The translations under genes were made by a program, and so were the position numbers. From Bacillota bacterium (lineage in GTDB: Bacteria > Bacillota > Clostridia > Lachnospirales > Lachnospiraceae): DNA of 64,000 nucleotides. Within the stretch, counting starts at the first letter, position 1. Every line of letters starts with the position of its first letter. The stretch lies in NCBI GenBank assembly GCA_023436225.1, contig JAEZKA010000076.1:124001-188000 (forward strand). The letters run 5' to 3'. Under the pieces are notes generated by a model that made no database searches, was not told where the DNA came from, and was given only the letters and a program-made list of their open reading frames with translations. Of the stretch, positions 50,192 to 58,917 are shown piece after piece.

Positions 50192-52351
50192 TTATTCCTT
50201 ATAATCCACCCAACGCATCTCCATCGGCTCTAAGTCCAGACTATGTGTCATCATTCCATCAATATAGAGATCTGTATGTTTGGCTTCCTTGGAATTATTG
50301 ATTACTGCTATTTTTCCGGTTTTCTCAAATACCGTAACCTCCGTATCCACATTGGTTACATAGAATTTTTTCATTTCACTCTCCATGCCAGCTGCATAGT
50401 AGATCGCCCGAAGCAGGATTCGGCAGTTCTGAGGTGAATAGGGAAGACCCGCAAAGTATACACTATGTCCCTTTCCATATTCATTAATCACCAGCCTACT
50501 GTATTCTCCATCCTTATTTAGAATTTGATAATTCTCACCCTGAGCATAGATCTGACTCATGCCTTCGCCAAAATCAATCTCTCCTTCAATATCCTCCAGA
50601 ATAAAGTGGTTTGCATTCAGTTCATTGTATTTATTGGTACTAAGCGAGAAATTCATCTCCCTGTCCACCCCAAGCACGTCGCTCAGCTGGAAATAACGTC
50701 CTTCGAACTGGTAAGCCGTAGGCTCACCTACACCGATGAAGCCGCCTCCATTATCGACATATTCTCTAAGGTTGGTCACTACTTTTTCATCTATCCAGTT
50801 TTCAGCACCACTAAAGGAAGTATAGGCACTGCCAGCATTGATAATTACTTTTATATCCTCTGAAATTCCATATCTAACATCATCAAAGTCAATGAATTCC
50901 ACATCAAAGGGCATACCACTTAAGCATTCAAGCACCCCTACATAAGAGTAGACTTCCCTGTGCCAGATAGCATGATGTACCTGATTTGACATCCATTTTC
51001 GAAGTGAACCCCAGCAATTAAGAATCGCTACCTTAAATGGTGCAACATAGGACTTCGTTCCCTGCATATTCTCGTGAATCAGACGGAACTCGTTAACCAC
51101 ATGTTGAATTTCATCAATAAATCCAGGCCATTCAGCGGCTAATTTTAGATAACCGCCATATCCGATGCGGTCCAAAGGCGAACGCAAAATTGCTCGTCTA
51201 GCCTTCATCCAGTTCTCCTGTGCTTCCCCGATGGGATCTCCACCTTCACAAAATACATCCGGGAAGAAATAAGGAAGTAATCTACCCTCCGTATAATTTA
51301 CTCCCTCTATATCTGAGATCATACGAAGTGTTACACCATCACCTACAGAACCTACCACTGCATCCAATCCTATATTAGCAAAATACTTACCGAAGGGCTC
51401 TGTTCCTATCCAGTGATCTCCAAGAAACATCATCGCCTCTTTACCATAGGAATGAACAATGTCCACCATTTCCTTAGCTAACTTGCTCACCTCTATCTGC
51501 TGAAATGTAATGAAATCTCTAAACTCTTTGCTTGGTACACGAAACATTGAATTATGGTAGCCCTGATCCACAATAAATTCGGGGCGGAACTTATATCCTG
51601 CCCATTCTTCAAACTGTTCCAGAATATAGGGACTCACACTTGCGCTGTACCCAAACCATTCTACATATTTTTCCCGTTTCTGATCATCAAATGTTAGGGT
51701 AAACTGATGAAAGAATGTAGTAAAACGAACCACATCAATATGAGGGTTATCCTCACACCATCTCTTCAGCTTTTCCTTAACATATTTCTGGGTCTTTGGC
51801 TGTCTTACATCATAAGTTAGCTGGTGTGGTGCCTCTTTCCAATCATTTGTAATAAAATTGTACATATGTACCGGATCCCAGATAAGAAAAGCTAGAAAGC
51901 TGACCGTATACTGATGATACTTGATTGTATTAATCTCTACTTCTCCCGTAGCCTCATCAAATTCCCAATGATCCACTGGCACTATTTCTCCGGTGGTTCT
52001 GTCGATAACCTCCCACCATCTCTTTGGATCATCAAGGGTATTGACCTTGAGCTGCTCTGTATGAAACCCCTTCATCAGCTTAATACGAAGTTTTGTATCC
52101 CTTGCTGTTACCCTATCAGTGATTAGATATTCCTGCTGTATCTCATCGGGATTTGCATTCGCCCAGTCATTGTCCTTTCTTGTTGTATAATATGTTGCAT
52201 ATTTTTTTGCTTTCTCTCCCAGCAGTGCCTCCGGCATCGTGGTCCCATCACAATCCCTGAGTGCATCCGCTCCCAGTAGATTCTTTAAACGTATGGTCTC
52301 CTCCACCATATTCACATCCGTGGGCAATGTTAACCTTCCTGTATGATTCAT
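50192..52351 (-). CDS. GH112 galacto-N-biose/lacto-N-biose-type phosphorylase
   Basis: A 719-residue cytoplasmic GH112 enzyme, of normal length. It phosphorolyses beta-1,3-galactosyl-HexNAc (or galactosyl-rhamnose in one subgroup) to galactose-1-phosphate and the free sugar. It starts GRLTLPTD, typical of the family, and contains a TIM-barrel part with VVRFTTFFHQFTL, LGDHWIGTEPFGKYF and DVFCEGGDP. No signal peptide is visible. GGAGG precedes the ATG. Its place with GH20, GH29 and the ABC importer suggests GNB/LNB from mucin or milk glycans rather than galactosyl-rhamnose. Confidence 0.9.
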   Translation of the reverse strand: MNHTGRLTLPTDVNMVEETIRLKNLLGADALRDCDGTTMPEALLGEKAKKYATYYTTRKDNDWANANPDEIQQEYLITDRVTARDTKLRIKLMKGFHTEQLKVNTLDDPKRWWEVIDRTTGEIVPVDHWEFDEATGEVEINTIKYHQYTVSFLAFLIWDPVHMYNFITNDWKEAPHQLTYDVRQPKTQKYVKEKLKRWCEDNPHIDVVRFTTFFHQFTLTFDDQKREKYVEWFGYSASVSPYILEQFEEWAGYKFRPEFIVDQGYHNSMFRVPSKEFRDFITFQQIEVSKLAKEMVDIVHSYGKEAMMFLGDHWIGTEPFGKYFANIGLDAVVGSVGDGVTLRMISDIEGVNYTEGRLLPYFFPDVFCEGGDPIGEAQENWMKARRAILRSPLDRIGYGGYLKLAAEWPGFIDEIQHVVNEFRLIHENMQGTKSYVAPFKVAILNCWGSLRKWMSNQVHHAIWHREVYSYVGVLECLSGMPFDVEFIDFDDVRYGISEDIKVIINAGSAYTSFSGAENWIDEKVVTNLREYVDNGGGFIGVGEPTAYQFEGRYFQLSDVLGVDREMNFSLSTNKYNELNANHFILEDIEGEIDFGEGMSQIYAQGENYQILNKDGEYSRLVINEYGKGHSVYFAGLPYSPQNCRILLRAIYYAAGMESEMKKFYVTNVDTEVTVFEKTGKIAVINNSKEAKHTDLYIDGMMTHSLDLEPMEMRWVDYKE

Positions 52352-52371
52352 ATCTAACCTCCATCAGTATC

Positions 52372-53664
52372 TTACTTTTCCAACTCAATAAACTCATTAT
52401 GCTCTTCGATATATTTTCCGCCATCCATGTTCTTTCTCACAAACGGTACACTTTTCCTCTTATAAAACTTGTTATATGCTATATAAGCATCTGGATTCTC
52501 GGCTGGACTTATGGTTCCACCTAGATCATCATAGCTGATATTGTATTGAAACGTATTATGAATCGCCTGTTCTAAGCAAAACATTACACAACCACCTTCA
52601 TTCTGGCGGCTGTAATTATATTCATAACATGTCCCGTCTCCGGAGTCCGCATCATAAGCCATTCCATCCTGATTTAATCTCGTATCAACTACTTCATTAT
52701 ATCTGAATAAAGCATTCTTACACTTCCATGGCCAAATCGCAGCAGCAACCTTTCCAAGCCGATCCTTCGGATACCGGTAAATCCGATCATTCATCTCCTG
52801 TGCAACCGAATCCGCTGTATTGTGTTCCACAAGTGGTTTCAACGCATACATCGGTGTGATACCGTCCCCACCCGCTTCCTTGACATAGTTATTGCGAAGT
52901 ACTATATTCTCATGTCCATATTGATAAAACAGGTCTTCATCCAATTCCGTCTCTTTAAATTTATTATGTTGATAGGTATACCCGACTGCAATTCCCCAAC
53001 GACTAACCTGGTAGACAAAGCAATCCTCTATCGTAATCCCATCATAACGTGCAACTCCAGTTTTGTTCTCATCATCGGGCTTAAGTGCCGTGATATAAAT
53101 ACCGCCGTTATTCATGTGCTTGTTATATACATTCCCCCTCACATCATGAATTTGAAGGCCCTTTAATGTAATATTCCTTAATGTACCATTATTTTTTGCA
53201 ATTACCGCAACACCAGTCCGGTCCATTTTATGTGCTGATGAGTATTCTTCTCCAATAATATCTGAGGGACAGTTGGTAATCTCAATATCATGCACAGCAA
53301 TATCATGTACATCATATAAAAGAATTGCTGACGATACATACCCTTCCATCACATGTGTCATGGAATCCAACTTAATCCCATAGTCCTGATACCAGATTCC
53401 CTGGCCGTTTGCATGGATGATAGGCAGATTACCATCACCATACGAAGCGATCTCAATTAATTGATCCTTTGCTCCGCTATCCCGAATATGAAGGTACTGA
53501 TCCTCAAAAACCGATCCACACTCCAATAGCACACGATCACCCGGATTTAACTGTATGTCGTTTATCTTATTAAGGCTTCGTAAAGCGGTAGCTTCCGAGC
53601 ATCCATCATTCTGGTCATTCCCCCTAAGGGAGCTGACATAATATATCCTTGATATTTTTCTCAT
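52372..53664 (-). CDS. Right-handed parallel beta-helix protein, possible GH136-like lacto-N-biosidase
   Basis: A 430-residue protein with repeated beta-helix coils (for example DIAVHDIEITNCPS, GTLRNITLKGLQIHD, YDGITIEDCFVYQVS, NIVLRNNYVKEAGG). GDGTCYEYNYSRQNEGG is a likely active-site turn. Gene order and the small partner upstream resemble GH136 systems, in which a beta-helix enzyme needs a separate helical chaperone. There is no signal peptide. ATG 53664 has GAGG 6 bases upstream and lies inside the partner gene (41-base overlap). A lyase or other beta-helix hydrolase cannot be excluded. Confidence 0.65.
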   Translation of the reverse strand: MRKISRIYYVSSLRGNDQNDGCSEATALRSLNKINDIQLNPGDRVLLECGSVFEDQYLHIRDSGAKDQLIEIASYGDGNLPIIHANGQGIWYQDYGIKLDSMTHVMEGYVSSAILLYDVHDIAVHDIEITNCPSDIIGEEYSSAHKMDRTGVAVIAKNNGTLRNITLKGLQIHDVRGNVYNKHMNNGGIYITALKPDDENKTGVARYDGITIEDCFVYQVSRWGIAVGYTYQHNKFKETELDEDLFYQYGHENIVLRNNYVKEAGGDGITPMYALKPLVEHNTADSVAQEMNDRIYRYPKDRLGKVAAAIWPWKCKNALFRYNEVVDTRLNQDGMAYDADSGDGTCYEYNYSRQNEGGCVMFCLEQAIHNTFQYNISYDDLGGTISPAENPDAYIAYNKFYKRKSVPFVRKNMDGGKYIEEHNEFIELEK

Positions 53665-54076
53665 ACTCTGCCTCTCTAATTCTTTTCTCAATAATCAGCT
53701 CCACTTCCTTATAGGAGAATTCATCTCCATGATAACGTGTAAATATATCTTGGTTATTGAGGTAAAATTCTTTTTTTTCTTCTTCGGAAATGATGTGATA
53801 TTCATAATTCTTCTTAATCTCATCTGTTTCTTCTGTAAAATCAAGCTTGAATCTGGTAAGCTCATACTGCAGATAAGCAGGTGCAGAATAAGAGATAAGC
53901 CCATACACTGGCTCACCCCGCATGATTTTTCCTATATTCTCTGTATTTCTGGCAATCCTGCGTTGTTCCAGTGCCATAAAGCTCGCATCTTCAATCAGTC
54001 CAAGCCTTTTGGCAAAAAGTAAAGCTGCTTGATTTTCCTTGGAAGCTTCCTTTTCTATACAATTTCTACTTTTCAT
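53624..54076 (-). CDS. Small helical partner/chaperone of the beta-helix protein
   Basis: A 150-residue soluble, mostly helical, highly charged protein. Its C-terminal part (FSYKEVELIIEKRIREAEYEK) resembles the helical region of SurA/PpiC-type chaperones. AGGAGT precedes the ATG. Its 3' end overlaps the beta-helix gene by 41 bases, indicating coupled synthesis in equal amounts. In GH136 systems a comparable component helps fold the beta-helix enzyme; that link is by context, not by identified homology. Confidence 0.5.
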   Translation of the reverse strand: MKSRNCIEKEASKENQAALLFAKRLGLIEDASFMALEQRRIARNTENIGKIMRGEPVYGLISYSAPAYLQYELTRFKLDFTEETDEIKKNYEYHIISEEEKKEFYLNNQDIFTRYHGDEFSYKEVELIIEKRIREAEYEKNIKDILCQLP

Positions 54077-54209
54077 TCTTTGACCACTCCTATCATTCCA
54101 TTTACATACCCTTCTTAAGACATAGAAAGACCATTGCCGTTGAAAGTATACTATTCTGTATCCCCATCATTATTTTGTAATCTAACCTAACATGCCTAGC
54201 CTTTGAATT

Positions 54210-54276
54210 AGTTTGTGCCAAGTGTGCAACGTCTCGCATGCGAGACGTTTACACTTTGGTTACGCATGCACAAACT
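54210..54276. repeat. Nested palindrome with perfect 22-bp core
   Basis: The core at 54228-54249 (half-site AACGTCTCGCA) is perfectly self-complementary. It is nested in CCAAGTGT...ACACTTTGG and AGTTTGTGC...GCACAAACT arms. It lies in the 321-base gap between the GH29 gene and the chaperone-like gene. Possible roles are a repeat element, operator or processing site. Confidence 0.6.
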
Positions 54277-54311
54277 TGGAAGTGTGAAAATCGCTTTTTA
54301 TTTTCGCACTA
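54250..54311. repeat. 62-bp intergenic repeat, copy 2
   Basis: Closely matches 24511-24572, including ACACTTTGG, ACGCA-GCACAAACTT and AGTGTGAAAAT-CGCTTTTTATTTTCGCA. It overlaps the right arm of the nested palindrome, so this copy is longer than copy 1. Confidence 0.6.
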
Positions 54312-54363
54312 TACATTCAAGTTGCCAAAGTACTGCGAATTTGGGCAGCAACACAAATTTGCC

Positions 54364-54390
54364 GATTGAAAAATCTATGATTTTTCAATC
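54364..54390 (-). terminator. 12-bp hairpin after the GH29 gene
   Basis: GATTGAAAAATC pairs perfectly with GATTTTTCAATC around a 3-base loop, 8 bases past the GH29 stop. There is no long U-tract, so readthrough to the chaperone-like gene is possible. Confidence 0.5.
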
Positions 54391-54397
54391 TACACTC

Positions 54398-55813
54398 CTA
54401 GTACAATCCAATAAACGACAATGTCGGACATACTCTTGAATCTATTATATTAATCTTTAACTTATTCGTTCGTATTGGCTTGAGACATGCTATCTTCTTA
54501 TACCCGACAACAGTACCCCTGTAAATACAGTCCCACTGTTGCTGATTAAATGCATAGATTTCAAATGCCTCAATACGTTGGCTTAATGTGATATTTTCTT
54601 TTAGAATTACATAAGAAATCATTTCATCCTTTGGTAATTCAATTAATATCTGAGCTGTATTTCTATTATTTTCTTGCTTATAGTAGGTTTCATAGGAATC
54701 TTCTCTAACGTTATCAATCGTATGTATCATATTATGGCCATCAACGCTCAAGCTTGCCTGCTCTAGAAGATTATTCTGAAAGGTTTTGTCAAGGAAGTCT
54801 CCCAGTTCTTCTAATCTCTTAACATCGTTATGATGTAATTGCCCTTCCGGCGTAGGCGGTATATTCAAGAGTAAGGTAGCATTACCACCAACTGATCCGA
54901 AATATATCTGAAGAAGCTCCTGATGTGATTTGACGCGAGCATCATCCTCCTTATGATAAAACCATCCCGGTCGTATGGAGACATCTACCTCTGCCGGATA
55001 CCATATGAGCTCTGTCTCTTTCTCCAGTGCTTTTCTACTGCCCAAATCAGAGTCCTTATTATTAATCTTCCTTTGTCGAAATTCCTCATTATCTTCCTGT
55101 TGGCTATTTTCCTGGACTTTTTCTGCTATACATAAGCGCTTTGGAACTACACTCCATTCGCTTTCTCTCGTATGCCCGGCCTCATTGCCACACCAACGAA
55201 TATCCGGACCACATACATTAATACAGGCATTCGGTTGTAATTCGCGAATCAGCTGATAATATCGTTCCCAGTCATAGTCCTGCTTTTTACCATTTTTACC
55301 CTCCCCACAGGCACCATCAAACCATACACAGAAAATATCTCCATATTGCGTTAACAACTCAGTCAATTGATTAATAAAATAATCATCATATTGCTCTCCG
55401 GTACCATAAAGCAGACTATTACGATCCCATGGAGAAAGATATACACCAAATTTTATATTTTCTTCCTGGCAGGCTTTGGCTACCTCTCCCACAATGTCTC
55501 CTTTTCCCTCCTTATAGGGGCTAAAGGCTACAGAATGGTTCGTATATCTGCTTGGCCAAAGGCAAAAGCCGTCATGATGCTTGCAGGTAAGGATTGCTGC
55601 CTTCATCCCAGCCTTTTTAATCGTTTGAATCCATTGTCGGGCATCAAAATGAATTGGATTGAAAATTCGTGGGTCTTCGGTTCCATCTCCCCATTCCCTA
55701 TCGGTATATGTGTTTATAGTAAAATGAAAAAAAGCATAAAACTCCAGTTGCTGGATTTGAAGCTGGCGCTTGCTTGGAATTATCTTAATTAAATCTTCAT
55801 CGTATTTTACCAT
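54398..55813 (-). CDS. GH29 alpha-L-fucosidase-like enzyme
   Basis: A 471-residue cytoplasmic GH29 protein. KHHDGFCLW (residues 78-86) is the family signature, and the probable nucleophile is Asp166 in FCVWFDGACGEG. A C-terminal beta domain follows after residue ~330. There is no signal peptide. AAAGGAG precedes the ATG. It sits in the glycan operon and would remove terminal fucose from imported oligosaccharides. Confidence 0.9.
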   Translation of the reverse strand: MVKYDEDLIKIIPSKRQLQIQQLEFYAFFHFTINTYTDREWGDGTEDPRIFNPIHFDARQWIQTIKKAGMKAAILTCKHHDGFCLWPSRYTNHSVAFSPYKEGKGDIVGEVAKACQEENIKFGVYLSPWDRNSLLYGTGEQYDDYFINQLTELLTQYGDIFCVWFDGACGEGKNGKKQDYDWERYYQLIRELQPNACINVCGPDIRWCGNEAGHTRESEWSVVPKRLCIAEKVQENSQQEDNEEFRQRKINNKDSDLGSRKALEKETELIWYPAEVDVSIRPGWFYHKEDDARVKSHQELLQIYFGSVGGNATLLLNIPPTPEGQLHHNDVKRLEELGDFLDKTFQNNLLEQASLSVDGHNMIHTIDNVREDSYETYYKQENNRNTAQILIELPKDEMISYVILKENITLSQRIEAFEIYAFNQQQWDCIYRGTVVGYKKIACLKPIRTNKLKINIIDSRVCPTLSFIGLY

Positions 55814-55889
55814 GATGTTCTCCTTTGTTATTCATATCCTTTCAAGCTAATTCATCCTGTGATATAAATTACATGGCTCAAAATTCCTT

Positions 55890-56765
55890 TTATTCTCCTA
55901 TCTCTCCACCAAGAATAATGCTGGCTCCACTCGCTGTATTCTGTACTTCAAAGATTGCTTTATCAAAATAGGTAAGCAAAAGACGCAGATATACATTGGG
56001 AAAGCTTAGCCCTCCGAATGAGAGTCTTTCCATCTGCAGCATTGCATTATCAAGCGTAATGGTCTCTGTCATTGTTCTTACTTTTTTAAGGGTGTCTTCA
56101 TCTAACCCAATACCGTTGTTGGATATGTTTATGAGCCATTGCTTATCCTTTCTATTACAATCAATATGAATTTCCCACACATGCTCTTTGTCTTTAAATG
56201 CATGCAAAAAAGCATTTTCACAGATGGGTTGTACGATATTCTTTGGTATCCTAAGCTGTTTCATATCCTTCGGCACATCGATCTGATATTCAAAATAATC
56301 CCCATATCGCATTTTCATTATATCCATATAGTTTTGTGCATGGTGAAGTTCTTCCTCCAATGTGCAGAAGCCATCTCCTAGTGAAGAGGTAAAGGAAAGC
56401 ATCTTGGATAATTCACCGCAAACCTTCGTTATGTTATTATTTTTTTTCAGCTGCGCTTCCAGTGATATCATTCCCAGCATATTATTCCAAAAATGCAAAT
56501 CCATCTGAGACTGTAGTGCAAATAAGTAAAGCTTTAGCTCATTTTCCTTACTCTTTTGTAGCGATTTAGAAACTCGCTTTTTACTAATAATTTCATAGAT
56601 AATGAATACGGATATTATGATCGTACACAGAGTAGTGAAAATCTGATTGCTTTTTGTAACATGTTGATTTAAAAAATGTAAAGCACAGTAAACAAATACA
56701 ATTGTTATCGGAGTAAAGATTAGTATTTCTTTAAATAATTTTTCTTTCCATTTCATCTTTCTCAT
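55890..56765 (-). CDS. Small YesM/LytS-type histidine kinase
   Basis: A 291-residue membrane kinase: two hydrophobic helices near residues 15-35 and 45-58, no extracellular sensor domain and no HAMP. The His-kinase motif reads QSQMDLHFWNNMLGM; the usual PHFLYN has lost its Pro and Leu-Tyr. The N-box (CENAFLHAF) is present, but the G1 box is NNGIG where DNGIG is usual, and the G2 box is GGLSFPNV. It may be a low-activity or phosphatase-type kinase. AGGAGT precedes ATG 56765. It is embedded between GH20 and GH29 genes; the YesN regulator at 63083 is a possible partner. Confidence 0.8.
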   Translation of the reverse strand: MRKMKWKEKLFKEILIFTPITIVFVYCALHFLNQHVTKSNQIFTTLCTIIISVFIIYEIISKKRVSKSLQKSKENELKLYLFALQSQMDLHFWNNMLGMISLEAQLKKNNNITKVCGELSKMLSFTSSLGDGFCTLEEELHHAQNYMDIMKMRYGDYFEYQIDVPKDMKQLRIPKNIVQPICENAFLHAFKDKEHVWEIHIDCNRKDKQWLINISNNGIGLDEDTLKKVRTMTETITLDNAMLQMERLSFGGLSFPNVYLRLLLTYFDKAIFEVQNTASGASIILGGEIGE

Positions 56766-56820
56766 AAATCTTACTCCTGTTCTACTATTTACCATTCATA
56801 ACTATTGAAACATATACGTG

Positions 56821-58701
56821 TTATATATGTGAGATGATAGAAGGAGTAACCATGTTATGCCAGCAAGAAACACCGATAGATTCCTTACTATTTCCACCAT
56901 CAAAGCTTAATATTATTTCTTCTAATTCTTCCATCACAGCAATTGTTCCATTCAGATAAGCTGTTAACCGATTGATAGCTGTACGGATGCGTAGCAGCAT
57001 ACCTCCTATGCGAAGATCAATTACTTCCAGGCCAAAGACTTTATTTTCTTCCAACCATTGCTTATTATATACTTCCACAAATTCTTCTATATTATTTATC
57101 AACTGAGGCAACCAATGTTCTGCATATTGGGTTAATGTTATTCTATCCTGTTCTTTATATGCACGACGTATTTCTATTCCCGCCCTACACTTAACCTCCA
57201 GTATCTTTGACATCCTATACTGCGTCTCGAAGATATAATTGAATTCCCCATTTCTTGTTCTCATCTGATCGAAGGTTTTAGTACAGGTATGAAAATGGTC
57301 CTTATAGGCGGTTTCGTTGATGTGTTTATCAAATAATCCAAGAAGAATATCCTGATAGAAAATATATTTAGGTGGATTCACCGAATGGACCCCAGGGCTA
57401 GGATTATCGGGTGTCAGCATCAGAAGATCCAGCATCATAAAGTCCTCGTAGCACTGCTTCGTACAGGTTGCAAATCTCGTAGCAAGATGACTCTGTGTAC
57501 TGTTATCCTCATAACACAACTCCGCCCACATGGTAAGTGAAGGAAGAATAGAAAACAGAGAGGCCTCTGAGCCATTATCTCCCCATAATGTAATCAGGAC
57601 TTCTTTTATCCCGTTTTCCTTACAGCTTTGATGCGCTATTTGCCCAATCAACTCACTATAATGACTATTCGGTGAGTAACCCATCCATTTCCAGGCTCCT
57701 CCAGCAAACATAATATGAGAGCTCATATTCTGATGCTTCTGTATCATAGTATCATAGCTTTCTTTCTTATCTGAATAGTAATCCCAGTATATCAAGGTAA
57801 GATCCTCTGGGATAGTGTATTGTAAATCCGGTTTTTGTTCCGTTTGTGTTATATAGTATTCGCCACCATTTACAAGTCGAAAAAGCATATCACTCCACAT
57901 CATTGGCTTTAATTCGTACTTCCTTGTGAGAGCCATTACCCTCTCCAGATGCTTCATCATCAGATCGACGCGGTTTACATACCCATGCTGATCCAGATAT
58001 CTGCCTAAACCAACCAAACCCGCTTCATCCATACCGATATTAATTCTCCTGCTTCTAAAACACTCCGACAGGGTGCAAAGCATAGTTTCAATAAAGTGAT
58101 AGGTATTCTCACTATCAATAAGAAGAATATCCTCCACATCCTTTATTTCTTCCATCGGTTTCCATTTTAATGCCTGTTTCAGATGCGCAAGGGTCTGAAT
58201 GGCAGGAATTAAATCAATCGAGAATAAATCTGCATACTGATCCATAGCCTTAAGCTCATTTTTTGTATACCTTCCTCGAAGATAACCGAAATAAGGATAC
58301 TCATCAAGCTCAAAGATGTCCTCCATATAAAGCTGTATGGAAGAGTATCCCATTGCTGCCAGATGTCTTACCAGCTTTTTAAAGGCATTAAAATGAGGTA
58401 CCGCATTTCTTGAACAATCCACCATAACACCTAGGCTATCGTAGCAGGGTTCCTCTAAAATGCGAAATACTTTTTTTATTTTAAGGTTTTCCATCAATAA
58501 ACCAACTGCTCTTATGAATTGGTGCTCCTTACCATAGCATATCGTAGCCTGTGATTCAGTCGATATAATTTCAATATTGCAGCCTGATGTTTGAATTAGA
58601 ACAGGAAAGCCTTCCATATCCATTTCTATATCAAAAAGTCCCTCCACCTCTTTGATTGCATTTCTTTGTTTTTGTGTAATATTCTGAAAATTTATTTTCA
58701 T
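56821..58701 (-). CDS. GH20 beta-N-acetylhexosaminidase-like enzyme
   Basis: A 626-residue cytoplasmic GH20 protein. An N-terminal alpha/beta domain runs to residue ~85, then a TIM barrel with the DE acid pair Asp225/Glu226 in NIGMDEAG, LEEPCYDSLGVMVDCSRN at the barrel start, and LIYWDYYS and AGGAWKWMGYS later. A helical C-terminal part follows. No signal peptide is visible. It would split terminal GlcNAc/GalNAc or a galactosyl-HexNAc unit from imported glycans. The start (ATG 58701, or the GTG 12 bases upstream) is uncertain because the ribosome site is weak. Confidence 0.82.
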   Translation of the reverse strand: MKINFQNITQKQRNAIKEVEGLFDIEMDMEGFPVLIQTSGCNIEIISTESQATICYGKEHQFIRAVGLLMENLKIKKVFRILEEPCYDSLGVMVDCSRNAVPHFNAFKKLVRHLAAMGYSSIQLYMEDIFELDEYPYFGYLRGRYTKNELKAMDQYADLFSIDLIPAIQTLAHLKQALKWKPMEEIKDVEDILLIDSENTYHFIETMLCTLSECFRSRRINIGMDEAGLVGLGRYLDQHGYVNRVDLMMKHLERVMALTRKYELKPMMWSDMLFRLVNGGEYYITQTEQKPDLQYTIPEDLTLIYWDYYSDKKESYDTMIQKHQNMSSHIMFAGGAWKWMGYSPNSHYSELIGQIAHQSCKENGIKEVLITLWGDNGSEASLFSILPSLTMWAELCYEDNSTQSHLATRFATCTKQCYEDFMMLDLLMLTPDNPSPGVHSVNPPKYIFYQDILLGLFDKHINETAYKDHFHTCTKTFDQMRTRNGEFNYIFETQYRMSKILEVKCRAGIEIRRAYKEQDRITLTQYAEHWLPQLINNIEEFVEVYNKQWLEENKVFGLEVIDLRIGGMLLRIRTAINRLTAYLNGTIAVMEELEEIILSFDGGNSKESIGVSCWHNMVTPSIISHI

Positions 58702-58761
58702 TATAGGCACCAAATCTTTCTAAAATTTATGTTATTGCATCCTATGTACCCATATAACAAT

Positions 58762-58816
58762 AGAGGGTTCTTATTTTTGTCTGAAATTTTTTAATATTCA
58801 GAAAAAAGAACCCTCT
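58762..58816 (-). terminator. Strong hairpin after the sugar-binding protein gene
   Basis: AGAGGGTTCTT pairs with AAGAACCCTCT and extends with A/T pairs over a long loop, ~100 bases after the binding-protein stop. The minus-strand tail is only weakly U-rich, so it probably stabilises the upstream mRNA and lowers downstream expression. Confidence 0.55.
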
Positions 58817-58917
58817 CTTTCATGACAAGTGATTTGATTTTCAATTCATCTTGTTTTTGTATCTATTCATCTTCTATCTTCTGTGGTTCTATGAACATTA
58901 TACACTTATTACAATAA

